A stretch of DNA of 64,000 nucleotides. Origin: Dactylorhiza incarnata. Its lineage: Eukaryota; Streptophyta; Magnoliopsida; Asparagales; Orchidaceae. The notes under the pieces were generated by a model. It was not told the origin of the DNA and did not search any database. It was given only the letters and a program-made list of their open reading frames with translations. Numbering within the stretch: the stretch's first letter is position 1; each line of letters begins with the position of its first letter. The DNA lies in NCBI GenBank assembly GCA_033032865.1, contig JAWHQI010000202.1, positions 3,844,001 to 3,908,000 on the forward strand. The letters are read 5' to 3'. Positions 1 to 10,835 of this stretch are shown in pieces. The translations under genes were made by a program, and so were the position numbers.

Positions 1-541
1 TATTTTGGGAACCTCCACGGTCAAGTTTGTCTAAATCGATTTCTTTTGAATTCTAGATTTACAAAACATTTCACTTAAGAATGATTCCCGATCAAATGTT
101 TCTTTTCTTCTAATTATTTTCAAAACTCTATTTTACTGCCGATAAAATAATAATAATTTGCGTGAGTAGAAGTAATCAACAGACCCGTGGAATACGACAC
201 TTGATATTTATTTGTTTTGAATATCCTATGCTATGAATGATAGGTGCTCTTGCCTATAGTTCGCAGAATTTGGAGAATATTATTTACATCTAAAATTTTA
301 GCTATCAAACCTCAAAGATAGGGGGAGCAAAGAAGTAGGGGGAGCAGTAAAGAAGAGACATCAAATCAAGGGGGAGCCACTGGTTTGAAGACATCAAATC
401 AAGGGGGAGCCACTGGTTTGATGCACTCAGGGAGTTCAACAAAGATAAGTACAATCTTACATGCTCAAAGTTAAGATTATACTATTTATTGTCCAGTGAA
501 AGTCGTCTTGAATTGAGATTCTGGCTTCTTCAAATAGGGGT
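1..541 (+). mobile_element. 3' internal tail of a SIRE-type Ty1/copia element
   Basis: This stretch lies directly upstream of a copia 3' LTR and is non-coding. It has several purine-rich tracts with the core AGGGGGAGC (near 320, 335, 370 and 403) and a final tract AAATAGGGG at 531-540 that abuts the LTR and is the probable polypurine tract for plus-strand DNA synthesis. The rest of the element lies left of the window. Lineage is inferred from the LTR that follows; no protein domain is visible here. Confidence 0.6.
357..421 (+). repeat. Tandem 32-bp repeat containing a polypurine core
   Basis: Two identical 32-bp units (357-388 and 390-421) each contain AAGGGGGAGCCACTGG. They duplicate a polypurine-tract-like segment just upstream of the 3' LTR. 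Confidence 0.85.
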
Positions 542-659
542 TGTTGGGAATCCTGCCCACATGATTCCTGATTTGAAGAAGTCACCAAGCCAAGAAAACT
601 TCACTTTGTATTTGATTACTTCTCTAACTTAAAGTCTCATGAAATTAAAGAAATATCGT

Positions 660-1130
660 CGAGAAGAATAGGAGACATCGTCGACAAAGTATGCTTGTCA
701 TCATGATATTGAGTAAAGCGAACTCAGAAATAAGATCGGCGAGCTCAGAAGGAAGATCGACGACTGCCGAGATTTGGCGTGTTTGTCGAACACAGAAGGA
801 AGATCGTTGAGCTCATAAGGAAGATCGATGACCGCTGAGATTTGGCGTGTTCGTCGAACGCAGAAGGAAGATCGTCGAGCTCAAAAGGAAGATCGACGAC
901 CGCTGAGATTTGGCGTGTTCATAGAGCGCAGAAGCAAGGTCGTCGAACTCGGAAGGAAGATCATCGACCACTGAGACTTGGCAAGATCATCGATCACAGA
1001 ATGCTGTTCGTCGAATGCAGAGAAGATGCAGTATCATCGACTTCACCAAAGTGGCTGTGTCGTCGAGAAAGAACAAACATCGTCGTAAAGAACGCATGTC
1101 GTCGAGATAACCATATGATCACGACGACAT
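660..1130 (+). repeat. Array of TCGTCGA-type motifs inside the LTR
   Basis: Degenerate units with cores such as GAAGATCGTCGAGCTC and TCGTCGAACGCAGAAGG recur about every 30-60 bp. The cores are partly palindromic. The array lies in the first third of the LTR, where U3 would be, and similar motifs occur in other LTRs of the window (41640-41935, 44290-44860, 63690-63915). A regulatory role is inference only. Small open frames across it are by-products of the repeat. Confidence 0.75.
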
Positions 1131-1743
1131 GATGCAAGATGGAAGATTGAGACGACATAGTCAGAGATAGCTTGTCATTGTAATGATGCAAATATCTTCA
1201 AGACAGGATTCAAATCTTGCGGACGTGTTATCAGCAATTAATGTCGCCGCCTGATTGTCTAATCAGCGCGTGATCTTAAGGAAAGGAGCGTCTGACACTT
1301 AAGGCACTTTTTCATAAGACCGTTGGGGACCTCGCAGTCTTATTAAAGAGATAAGAGGTTGCCCTAATACAGAATCAATCAATCAAAAAAAAGAACGAAC
1401 TTGCGCATATAGCGAATCAAACAGTACAAGCGGCGCAAGAAAGAAAAGAAAGAAAGAAAAAGAAGAAGCAGTCATCTTCATCGACTGTTAAAGTGCCAAT
1501 CTTCATCAGGCTAAGAAAAGATTTGAAGAAGAATCGTGCGCTCAAGATTTGATTCAAAAGCATCTTCTTCAATCTCAAGGAGCCAATCTTCAACAGGCTA
1601 AAGTTGCCGATCTTCATCCGGCAGAAGTAACAGACTCTTTACTGTATTTTCTTATAAGGCTTGCGGGCCAACTTGTCTAGCTTGAGGACTGGAGAGCTGT
1701 GAGGCTTGAGGGCCAGGGCAGTGCACTTGCGGGTGTGATTTGT

Positions 1744-1922
1744 CGAGCTTGAGGGCTCGGAGGCAGTAGGGGCTTGCGGGCCTAGGCTGTTGGGACTTAC
1801 GGGTCCGTGTTGTAGGGCTTGAGGGCCTGAGTGTCGAGCTTGCGGGCTCGGGGGCAGTAGGGGCTTGCGGGCCTAGGCTGTTGGGACTTGCAGGTCTGTG
1901 TTGTAAGGCTTGAGGGCCTAAA
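1744..1922 (+). repeat. Two ~91-bp tandem copies, GC-rich
   Basis: A unit starting CGAGCTTG(A/C)GGGCTCGG at 1744 repeats at 1835 with only a few differences. Inside each unit are smaller repeats of the type GGCTTG(C/A)GGGCCT. It lies in the downstream half of the LTR. Confidence 0.8.
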
Positions 1923-2162
1923 GTTTTTGGCGGAGTTTGCCGAGTCTAGCACACTGCTGGGTAGGTGCAGAGGGAGAGAGGACTACTCAAGACACCCGGT
2001 CTTGAGGAACCTCTATAGATCTTGTGTCATCTGGTGTGATTTATCTGTGTGATAATTTTGTGCATTGCTTGAATATTGATAACTCACGCTAATAACTCAA
2101 AAAGTACCAAGATCACCTAACACCCCCCCCCCCCCCTCTAGGTGAACGTTCCATCCCCAACA

Positions 2163-2864
2163 GACCCCTTGGTCTATAGGTTTGTCTGGGCATTCCTATA
2201 AATCAATGGTTACTTTTATATTATATACTTTTCTTTACTTACTGTTCTTTACTTATTCTTTACCCTATTTTACCTACTGCTTCAATTATCTATATACATA
2301 TGTGGAGTTGTAGAAACATTCCCTGTAGTTTATGTCCCTGTCACCTGCTATTGTTTATACCCCTTGTTGTCCTCCGCTTCATCCTCCCACACGGTGCCTA
2401 GGAGCCATTGGGGGTGGGGTGGGGAACATAAGGCTTAGTCTATTTGACTAACGGTTGGTGGACCGTATCATTTTTAGGGATCGAGGAGACGCAGCAGCAC
2501 CAGAGGTCGGTGTAGACGGAGGCGGGCCAGTCTAGTATAGGAACATAGGATTCAGGATCAGTGAGTGATTTGTAGTTAGCTTCCGCGAGTGATCTTGTAG
2601 TGAGGACATGATGTATTGGGCATGTGCACTTTATTATTGTAACATTGTTATTTCAGTTATACCATGTGGACATTTATTATATATAACATGTGATTGTGGA
2701 CTTGAACTTCTATTTGTTCATTTATTCTTTTCTTCTTCTGTGATCGATATGGCCGACAGGATCGGCATTTTGTAGTGGCGACCTTCCCGAGCGAGGGTGT
2801 CACAGCAAAGCGACGGTTCTGGGCATAAGACCCGGGTTTTCAAAAGAAAGAAAGGGGTCTTACA
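2163..2864 (+). mobile_element. Right part of a Tekay-like Ty3/gypsy LTR
   Basis: This segment resembles the LTR at 37266-37730: both contain ATGTGATTGTGGAC, a GGCGG or GCGACGGTTCTGGGCATAAGA block and an end in TTACA. Its left part was separated by insertion of the SIRE LTR that ends at 2162 and lies outside the window. It ends at 2864, where the sequence switches to a copia LTR matching the copy at 17745-19374. It is therefore an insertion into that LTR. Confidence 0.7.
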
Positions 2865-4222
2865 ACATCGACATATACTCGACGCAGAAGATAGAGTAAG
2901 TCGAAGTAGCATTTGAAGTCGACGCAACATGGACTTACATTTGACGCAGAATGAAGAGCTCTGAGTTTAGGCTTCCATCTTGATGGATACGTCGATTAGT
3001 ATTATACACAATGTCTACTATAGAGTTCATTTCTAAAAAGAGTAGGATTTCGAAGCAGCTTCTATTAGAACTCAGAGGTGCGTCAATAAGGAGATAAATG
3101 TATTCGATGCTACGTCGAAAACAGATAGAATTAGAATACTTTCTGTATTCTTCTCTAAAGATGATTTAGAAGTTATACATGGAATTGATTTGATCTCTAA
3201 CGGGTCATGTATAACCAAGAATGGAAAGAAGGACTCCAGAGATACAACAAAGACATTTTAGAAAGATATTCAAAAAGGATTGACGGGTAGTCAACAGAAA
3301 TAAAAAGAGAATATTATTATCCATTGGACATTCCTATTAGTGATACAACAGAAGAGGAAAGGAATTCAAATTGTATTCAACAGAATAATACAGATATTGA
3401 GGAAGATTCAGAATAACAACTATTCTATTATATTTTGTCTTCTTTCCCCTGGAGCTCTATCTCAGACAGAACAACAACTCTCTGTACAAGAATCATTCAA
3501 AGGCTTCTCCCTCTTCTTCTCTAACATCAAGGAGCCTATAGAAATACAGAGATTTTATGGATCAAAGAAAAACAGTCCTTGCATCTCTCTCACAGCAAGG
3601 ACTCATCTACTAAAATAATGATCCATCAAAAACACTAAGTGCCTGAATCCTCAGTGATTGCTGAAGGAGCATTCAACCAGAAGAACTATCTTCATTTCTT
3701 CTTCTCTTATACTCTTTCTGTATTCATTGTAATCTGAGTAAAGAGTCCTTAGAATCCCTGTTCAAAGGATTCAGTGGTTCAAGATCTCCTTACCAAAAGA
3801 TTTGGTTTGGTTCTAAGAGTATCCATACTAAAATACTCAGTGGTTCTATGAGTCTCCTTATCAAAAGACTCAGTGGTTGGTTCTAAAAGTCTCATTATCA
3901 AAAGACTTAGGGTTTCTAAGAGTCTCCTTATCAAAATACTTATGCACTGGATAGTGTATTCCTACCAAGTTGGCAGAAGAGTGGAGTACCCAAATTTTTG
4001 GGAACCACTATAGCTCTTGTCTCATTTATGTTGTGATTTTCTGTGCTGTCCATTTACTTTATTTTTGCAATTTGTGCTTGTTTTATTCTGTGTTGGATAG
4101 CTGAATGCATAGTTGTTAGAAATGTTTTATTGTGTAGTGCATATTAAATAGAAAATTATTTCAAATTGCATTCACCCCCCCCCCCTCTAGAGAAAATTCA
4201 GAATGCTCACTGTGCACTTTCA
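2865..4222 (+). mobile_element. 5' LTR (right part) of the 2.9-19.4 kb SIRE element
   Basis: From 2865 to 4222 the sequence parallels 18037-19374, the 3' LTR of the same element, including the TCGACGCAGAAG motif region and the end GTGCACTTTCA. About 290 bp of the LTR start are missing because a Tekay-like LTR is inserted at this point. A short poly-C run followed by CTCTAGAG lies 30 bp before the end. The divergence between the two LTRs is visibly large, so the element is old. Confidence 0.85.
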
Positions 4223-4224
4223 AT

Positions 4225-4235
4225 TGGTATCAGAG
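4225..4235 (+). promoter_or_regulatory. Primer-binding site, initiator tRNA-Met type
   Basis: TGGTATCAGAG lies two bases after the LTR end. This is the usual minus-strand primer site of plant copia elements, complementary to the 3' end of initiator methionine tRNA. Confidence 0.9.
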
Positions 4236-4334
4236 AGAGGTTGATCACAAAAAGGTTAACACCTTGATCAAAAGATCCTCTCACTCAAATATTATATTTT
4301 AGAATTTATTTACAGAAATTGAGTTCTAAGGACT

Positions 4335-6272
4335 ATGCATCCACAAGACCACCAGTATGTAATCTGAATAAGTTTACACTATGGAAGGCCAGAATAAAAC
4401 TTTACATGAACTCTATTAATTAAGAAATTTTTGATGTTATTGTTTCAGGTCCTCCAATCCCATTCAGAAAAGATGCAGGTGGGGTTGTGATACAAGAACT
4501 TGTCCCTAGAGTAGAATGAACTGATGATGAGAAGAAGCTGAAGGCATGTGATGCCAAGCCAATGAACATTCTGGTGTCAACTATGTCAGATGACATATTC
4601 CAGAAGGTGGCTGACTACAACTCAGTAAAAGAAATCTGGGAATCTTTGACCAAATTGGTTGAGTGTTGCTCAGAGGAATGAAAGGACAGAAAGTCCCTTC
4701 TCATATCCCAATATGATAACATCTGAAAGAAGGCTGAAAAAAATATTGCTGAAATGTATGAGAGATTCAGCATCATTATAAAAAAGCTCAGGGGAATAAA
4801 CAAGGAGGTCTCACTAACTGAGATAAATCACAAGCCCCTCACTAGCTGAAGTAGAGCTTTCCACTTCTGAAGAAGAGATGTTCAATATTTTAGCTAGAAG
4901 ATTCAAAAGATGGGTCAAATATGAAGACTCTAGAAGGATGGAAAGGATCTCAAGAAAATCCAGGTTTGACAAGACTCCAAAACATGAGATAATCTACATT
5001 GCATGCAGAAAACCAGTGCACATTTCCTCTGAATGTCCTGAAGAACAAAAGGATAGAAGCAACAATATGAAGGAGCACAAGAAGAAGTCATTCAGAATGA
5101 AGGATAAGAAGAAGGGAAAAGGATTCAAAGCTGAAACCTGGACTGACTCAGAATCTGAGTCAAGTTCCTCTTCATCTAACAGTGATGAAGAAGGTGCTGC
5201 TGAAGTAGCATATCTGATGGCTCTAGAAGACTCAACTGAAGAAGATCAGGTATCTTTATTTGAGGAATTTGATTTTTCTTCAGAAGATTTTAAAATTTGT
5301 TTCAAAGTATTTTTTCAAGATTATCTTAATCTCTAAAAAGAAATAGAAATAGTTAGGGAAGAATTAGAAGAGTTTAAGAAAGACAACCTATATTCTGTTA
5401 ATTATGACTTAAGAAATCAGATATATAGGAAAGTAACAGAAATAGATAAACTAATTAATGAAAATTCAAACTTAAAAAAAGATCCTGCAAAGGCAAAAGC
5501 CTTTGATGACTCACTCAATCGGAGGAGTTACAAGCTCAAGGATATTACACAGAATCTCTCCATGAGATTCAAGCACCTTAGTTTAGGAGCAGATCCATCC
5601 ACCAACATAGTAATCCCTATCAAACCTGCATGTGAAAATTTTATAGTGTTTATTAGATCTAGTGAGAACCAATCTAATAATAACTTAGAATCTAGTGAAA
5701 AATTGAATAACAACCCTAATAATATCACAGTATTCAATAGAATAATTAGTGTTGAACCAATATAAATTCTAGTTAAGCACCCCTAAAAAAATTCAATCAA
5801 AGATTATCAAATTATTAATAAAAGGAATTATGCATCAAATATAACTCGACGCACTTTTAGAGATGGGTCGAATGCAACTCAATGGAGTTTTGCATATGCT
5901 TCGACATCAATTCGAAGCAGGTATGAAGGTGCGTCGAATTATACTCAACGTAACCACTACTCTACATCGACATATTATCGACGCAACTATACAGACACAT
6001 CAAATTACACTCTATGCAACTCTAGAAATGCGTCGAATTCTTCTCAATGCATGCTTCCAGCAAGTAATTATAAAACATCTAGACCTCTCTCTCCCATTTC
6101 TTATTATTATTCAAGATGCTTCTACTATTCTAAAGTTGGGCACAAGGCCAAACATTGCTGGAATAACAAACCAGCACTTCTACAACTTAAGAGGTATCCT
6201 GAAAGACCAACCTATTCTTTCATAACCCCAAGAAAGGGACCCCAGCAAGTGAGGGTCTATACTAATGTTTAA
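4335..6272 (+). pseudogene. gag: SIRE-type gag (decayed)
   Basis: This region encodes the nucleocapsid polyprotein that packages the element RNA. Reading from ATG 4335 with several stops, one sees a copia capsid: LWKARIKLYMNSI near the start, then KEIWESLTKLVE and YERFSIIIKKLRG. The longest open piece is 4878-5336. It holds a damaged zinc knuckle, ACRKPVHISSECP, in which the first cysteine is lost, followed by a Lys-rich and then a Ser/Glu-rich acidic stretch. Further on, 5830-6060 is rich in Asn, Thr, Arg and Tyr codons, and a second knuckle near 6115 (CFYYSKVGHKAKHC) has its second cysteine changed to Tyr. In-frame stops throughout show it is non-functional. Confidence 0.8.
5847..6040 (+). 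repeat. TCGACG/TCGAA motif array inside gag
   Basis: The core CGTCGAAT or CTCGACGCA recurs about every 20-40 bp here, inside the low-complexity part of gag. The same core fills the LTRs of this family (17930-18290 and 63690-63915) and the 3' non-coding region at 15690-15860. Confidence 0.65.
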
Positions 6273-8155
6273 ATTTATGAGCAGAAAGAAGGATGTTCTA
6301 CAACTAACCAGCAGTGGTACCTGGACAATGGATGTTCCATGCATATGACTGGAGCAAAAGAGGTGATGAAAAACTACAAGGCCAAGGAAGGCAACAAGGA
6401 AATTTTTGGTTACTCCCACTCAGGACAGACCAGAGGTTATGGTGTGCTCAGAGTTGGAGAAATCTCCTTTTCTTAGGTAGCTTATGTTGAAGGACTTCAA
6501 CATAACCTAATCAATATTAGCCAATAGTGTGATGGTAAATACAAAATTTTATTCGCAAAGTCCTTATGTCATATAGTTAGCTCTGCAACTAATGAAATTG
6601 TATTAATGGGGACTTAGAAAAGGAAAGGTATATGTAGTAGACTTTGGCTACACTATGTCTGAAGTCTGTCTGTTTAATTCAAACCTAGAAAATAATAAGT
6701 TATGACATAGGAGATGCAGGCACTTAAACTTTAAAACAATAGCTAAGCTATCCAAACATAATCTAGTAAGAGGCTTACCAATTTGTAAGTGTAAGAAAGA
6801 CCATCCCTGTAGAGCCTACCAACTAGGAAAACAAACCAAATCATCATTCAAACAATTGGTAAGAATGATTCTCCTAGAACCCTTTGTTTGTTGCACATGA
6901 ATCTATTTGCTCCTATCTCCACTCAAAGCATAGCTGGCAAGTCATATACATTAGTCATTGTAGATGATTTTTCTAGATTCAGCTGGGTGTTCTTTCTAAG
7001 AGCTAAGTCAGAAACATTCAAGATACTCTCAAGGTTCATTAGATAAATTCAATCTGAATTCAATACTCAGGTTGCTGTGATCAGAAGTGATCATGGTACT
7101 GAGTTTGAAAACAAGTTAATCTGTAGATTCTGTAAGAATGAAGGGATAAGACAAAACTTTTCAGCTCCTAGAACCGCCCAACAAAATGGGGTTGCTGAAA
7201 GGAAAAATAGAACTTTAATTGAATCAGGAAGGACATTATTAGCTGAATCCAATTTGCCAAAATCCTTCTGGGTTGAGGCAGTGAATACAACTAACTATGT
7301 TCTGAATAGAAGTCTCATCCACAAAACTAAGTTAAAGACTCCTTAAGAGTTATTGGAAGGAAAGACACCTATAGTCACATACTTTATAATTTTTGGGTGT
7401 ACTTGCTTCATTCTGAATAATGGAAAGAGCCAACATGCCAAATTTGACAAGAAGGCTGATGATGGGATATTCTTGGGATACTCCTCATCAAGAAAGGCCT
7501 ATAAGTGTTATAATAAGAGCTCTCTCAAAATGGAGGAGTCAATGCATGTAGTGCTTATTGAGACTAACATGTTTAGAAAGGGGAAGGAAACTTCCACCAA
7601 TGTCATATTGCAGGAAGAAGACCAGCTGGTAGATCAAGTTGAAAGGATCAGCATCATAGATCGCTCATCAGGTTGCTAGGACAAAAGCAAACAACCAACT
7701 GATAATGAATATGATGAAGACTGTGCTTCAGATGATATTAACATTCAGGAAATTGAACTGCCAGACACAGATATTATTCTAGAGAATGAAAATGGTGCTC
7801 CCATAATCAATGAGGAAGAGGAAATCTAAGAGGATGCCAATCCACTACACAACTTAACAAGAAATATGATGATCCTAATGGATTACGTTCCAACTCAAGT
7901 TATTGGAGATATAACAGTGGGAGTGAAGACAAGGAATTAGATCACAAATGAAACAATGTTGTAATGCTTCCTCTCACAGTATGAGCCCAAGAAGGTTGAA
8001 GAAGCAGATAGTGATCCCCACTAGATAGCTGCCATGTAAGAGGAACTTGCAGAGTTTGAAAGAAACAAAGTATAGTTCTAGTTGAAAGGTCAAGAAATTA
8101 TCGAATCATAGGAACAAAGTGGGTATATAAAAATAAGATGGACTCAAATGGAGTC
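6273..8155 (+). pseudogene. pol: SIRE-type pol, part 1: protease and integrase (decayed)
   Basis: The order protease, integrase, then reverse transcriptase is that of Ty1/copia. The protease core is WYLDNGCSMHMTG near 6315, where the usual catalytic Asp-Ser-Gly has become Asp-Asn-Gly. The integrase follows, with a damaged zinc-binding part near 6700-6850. Its catalytic core has RSDHGTEFEN near 7083 (second Asp) and QNGVAERKNR near 7180 (Glu). The domain tail FGCTCFILN and FLGYSSSRKAYKCYN lies around 7390-7520. Many stops and frameshifts interrupt it. It continues directly across the inserted element at 8156-14253: the reading GTKWVYKNKMDSNG before the gap joins VIVRNKARLVSQGY after it. Confidence 0.85.
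8151..8155 (+). repeat. Target-site duplication GAGTC (left copy)
   Basis: GAGTC at 8151-8155 is repeated exactly at 14249-14253, flanking the 6.1-kb inserted element. Removing the element and one copy restores the host reading frame. Confidence 0.95.
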
Positions 8156-8164
8156 TGATGAGTC

Positions 8165-8223
<59 letters not shown>

Positions 8224-9720
8224 GACTCATTTGGGCTGATATTCTAGTGTTTGCACCACATTTTAGTCACGTTTTCATTTACAAATACAATTCCATGCTA
8301 GGTGCACTTTTAAGCCTGTTTCAGTGTGCAATTGCATTCCTTGTTGTTGGGGGTAAGCACTTTGTGCACCCCTTCCCTTCTTTTATGTATCCCTGTGCTG
8401 GACGTGTATTCCCAGCTAGTATATCTTGTTTGCAGGTGACCTGATCGTTCCGTTTTCCCCCAAATGTAATTTTTGTGCATATCGCATGGTCGTGCGTTTC
8501 CTTGACGCACGGTCTACGCGGTCATGCGTTTGTGTCTGGGAAGAAAATGGAGCTTCGGGGTTTACTCGTGCGTTTTAACGCACGGGCGAATCCGCCCGTG
8601 CGTGAGTAAAACGCACGGTCGACCTGTATCTTTGTGATCTTTGAGCGTCAGATTTTACCATTGCGTTTGAACGCACGGGCGGCGTTGGTCGTACGTGAAC
8701 AAATTGCATGGGTGGCGCAGCGTATTCTACAAGCCATATTTCATCCGTTAATATCGCACGGTCTGCGCACGATCGTGCGTTCTACCGTGCGTGACCAATT
8801 TTCAGCCTGTTTCCTATGAAAAGCAGGAATCGAGGCAATCAGAAGAGACGACCAGGGCACGAGCGGGAGCGATTCTGAGGGCGGGAAAACTCTTCCTTCC
8901 CGCTGCTCTTGAGGGGTGAAGGCTTCTCCTTCATTTCCTCCACCATCAATGCCATTTCAGGTGACTTTCCACCTCCATCCTTCCATCGAGGAGCAATAGG
9001 AAGCTTCATCCACCATTAGGTCAAGCATTCCTCACCAAGGAGACCAAGGAAGCGCTGAAGATCGTAGGAGCGGTGACAGCCTCCTTCGAGCCAAGCTCAC
9101 CATCTGAGGGCCGAGTCCGGAGAGAGCCCGACAACCTCTCATTCCGGCCGTGAACCCAAGACGTGATTTCTTCGTTGTGGTCCTCTCTAACCCTTGTTGC
9201 TTGAACTCGTTTGCAGTTGATTTATGAATGCGTGTTAAGTAGATCTTATGGATTACTTCTTGTTTTCATATGCAATGTTATTGTGGTGGCATGAATAGCC
9301 CCTTTGTTTCTTGCTATTTTCTGTGTTACGTTGTGGTTGAAGCCGCTAGCAAAAGCTAGCGGTGATGTTTTGAGAAGAGGTGTGTGCAACCCTTAACCGT
9401 CATAGTGACATTCCGCCCACGCGCCGTCCGAAGCACGTCATCGCGGCCGTTGCACCCATCTCGTCGTGCAAAGCGGAGTTTAGACCCGCATCTTTCTTCA
9501 TTCTGCAATTGCATAGGAAACCCAATCAAAACCCCCGTCATTACTATTTTATCCTTTAAACTGATTTCCTGCGAGAGCAAATCGTACTACCCAACTTGCG
9601 GTCCTTGAGAGATCGATATTCTGGGAGTTCCTCCCTATTTTATTACTTGACAACGACCGGTGCACTGCCGTCGTATCGCATTTCGTGCCTGCTAATTAGA
9701 AGTGCCGAAATTGCGCATCA
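8156..9720 (+). mobile_element. 5' LTR of the non-autonomous element
   Basis: It begins TGATGAGTCCC followed by an (AT)n run of about 55 bp (8168-8220) and ends TTGCGCATCA. It contains repeated CG-rich palindrome-like motifs (for example CGCACGGTCGTGCG-type cores between 8480 and 8790). Compared with the 3' copy it has a longer (AT)n run and an extra 11 bp near 8780. Confidence 0.92.
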
Positions 9721-9726
9721 AGTTTT

Positions 9727-9744
9727 TGGCACCGTTGCCGGGGA
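9727..9744 (+). promoter_or_regulatory. Primer-binding site, tRNA-Asp-like
   Basis: TGGCACCGTTGCCGGGGA lies six bases after the LTR. It differs by one base from TGGCGCCGTTGCCGGGGA, the primer site typical of plant Athila-type gypsy elements, which I recall as complementary to aspartate tRNA. Confidence 0.8.
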
Positions 9745-9832
9745 GTGCAAGCGTGTTTGATTTGTTTTTAATTGGAAATTCGTTTTAAGGTATTGTGTTT
9801 CTCTTCAGTATGTTATTTTCTTCTTCTATATC

Positions 9833-10835
9833 ATGTGGGCACATTTGAACATCCGATGTCGTTGGTGTGGGGACACATCCCACGCTAGTGATAGATGTCC
9901 CAAAGAGTATGGTGTTGTTCAGAAACCGTACGGAGCCCATAAGTCTTTTGGCTACTCTACTGCACCTTCGTTACCGCACCTTTACACGGCTGCCGCACCT
10001 TTTGTGTCGGCAAAACCGGCAAAGCAGTGCCTATTTTGCAAAAGTAGAGAGCACGCCTTGAGACTGTGCTGCTTATCTTCACGAATTGGCGGATGACGAT
10101 GAGCCGGATATCCTGATCGTCCCATCTTCAAATTCTGCGAGCACAGCTTCTTCCTATGATTATGTGTCACTTCCACCTTCACCTTTTGAAGGCTTTGGAA
10201 TAGACACATACGTCAGTGTCCCTCATGACTCTGTTTCTGATGCGACAGCCCATACTTCTTCGGTTCATGTACCACTTTGCGCGGATTTGTGCCCTTGTGT
10301 GGAGAGTGAGCCCGAACTCTTAAGAAGCACGTCTTCTCCCACTACACACGAAGCTACATCTATTTCTGATATTGTCATTGAAGTTAATCTGCAGGATGTT
10401 GCAGACCTGCGCAGTGTCGTGCCCACTCTCATGGAGGAGGACAGCCCTGACTGTGCTGAAGGAACCGCTTCGGTCCAGTGCGAGGAAGTCCAAGTTATAG
10501 AGGAGGCCATTGTGTGCGCTGTGGAGTCTAGCAAAATCTTCGATGATATCATCAGTTTGTCATTGCCGCACCCCATGGGGGATGAAGCCGGGATTATCCC
10601 CTCAGATGAGATTTCTTTTAGTTTTTCTTCCAATTTATTTCCTGACCCCCTTTCCTTATGTACAAGGATGCATGATGCCCCTCCTCCGGTTGATCAGACC
10701 TTATGCATGGAGGAGCTGAAAGCCTGGGGGAATGAGGAAGATACAGTGAAGGAACATCTTGTTTCCTCATCTTCGTTGGTGCTTCCCCTTGAGGATTGGT
10801 TACAAGGGGGCAAGCATTTTTCTTTGAAGATATAA
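9833..10835 (+). pseudogene. Gag-like protein with two zinc knuckles and acidic tail (one frameshift)
   Basis: This is the only sizeable protein frame of the element. From ATG 9833 the first knuckle is CRWCGDTSHASDRC (C-X2-C-X4-H-X4-C, residues about 9-22). A second, CLFCKSREHALR-C, lies about residues 65-78. The frame then changes: a one-base loss near 10058-10064 moves the reading from frame 2 to frame 3, where it runs open to 10835 as a Ser/Asp/Glu-rich acidic protein of about 250 residues (a Pro-Ser segment LPPSPFEGFG near its start). No capsid or pol domain is visible. I do not recognise the tail. The knuckles suggest RNA or DNA binding, by family knowledge. Without the frameshift it would be about 330 residues. 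The apparent start of the second piece is TTG, so it is not an independent gene. Confidence 0.65.

Larger units (their letters stand above)
542..2162 (+). mobile_element. 3' LTR of a SIRE-type copia element
   Basis: The LTR opens with TGTTGGGAATCC at 542 and closes with TCCCCAACA at 2162, giving a short terminal inverted repeat. It is 1621 bp long. A polypurine tract lies immediately upstream, so this is a 3' LTR and not a solo copy. Near its end is a poly-C run followed by CTCTAGGTG, a signature seen in several copia LTRs of this window. It interrupts a Tekay-like LTR whose end resumes at 2163, so it is younger than that LTR. Confidence 0.8.

Noticed and set aside
842..1191. Frames of 96 and 65 codons in the first LTR
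   Set aside because: They are translations of the TCGTCGA motif array inside an LTR, without any domain.
8148..8444. 98-codon frame beginning with an (IY)n run
   Set aside because: It translates the (AT)n microsatellite and the LTR that follows.
10086..10835. A separate 249-residue gene starting here
   Set aside because: The apparent start is TTG and the same frame is open further upstream into the second zinc knuckle; a one-base shift joins it to the frame from 9833.
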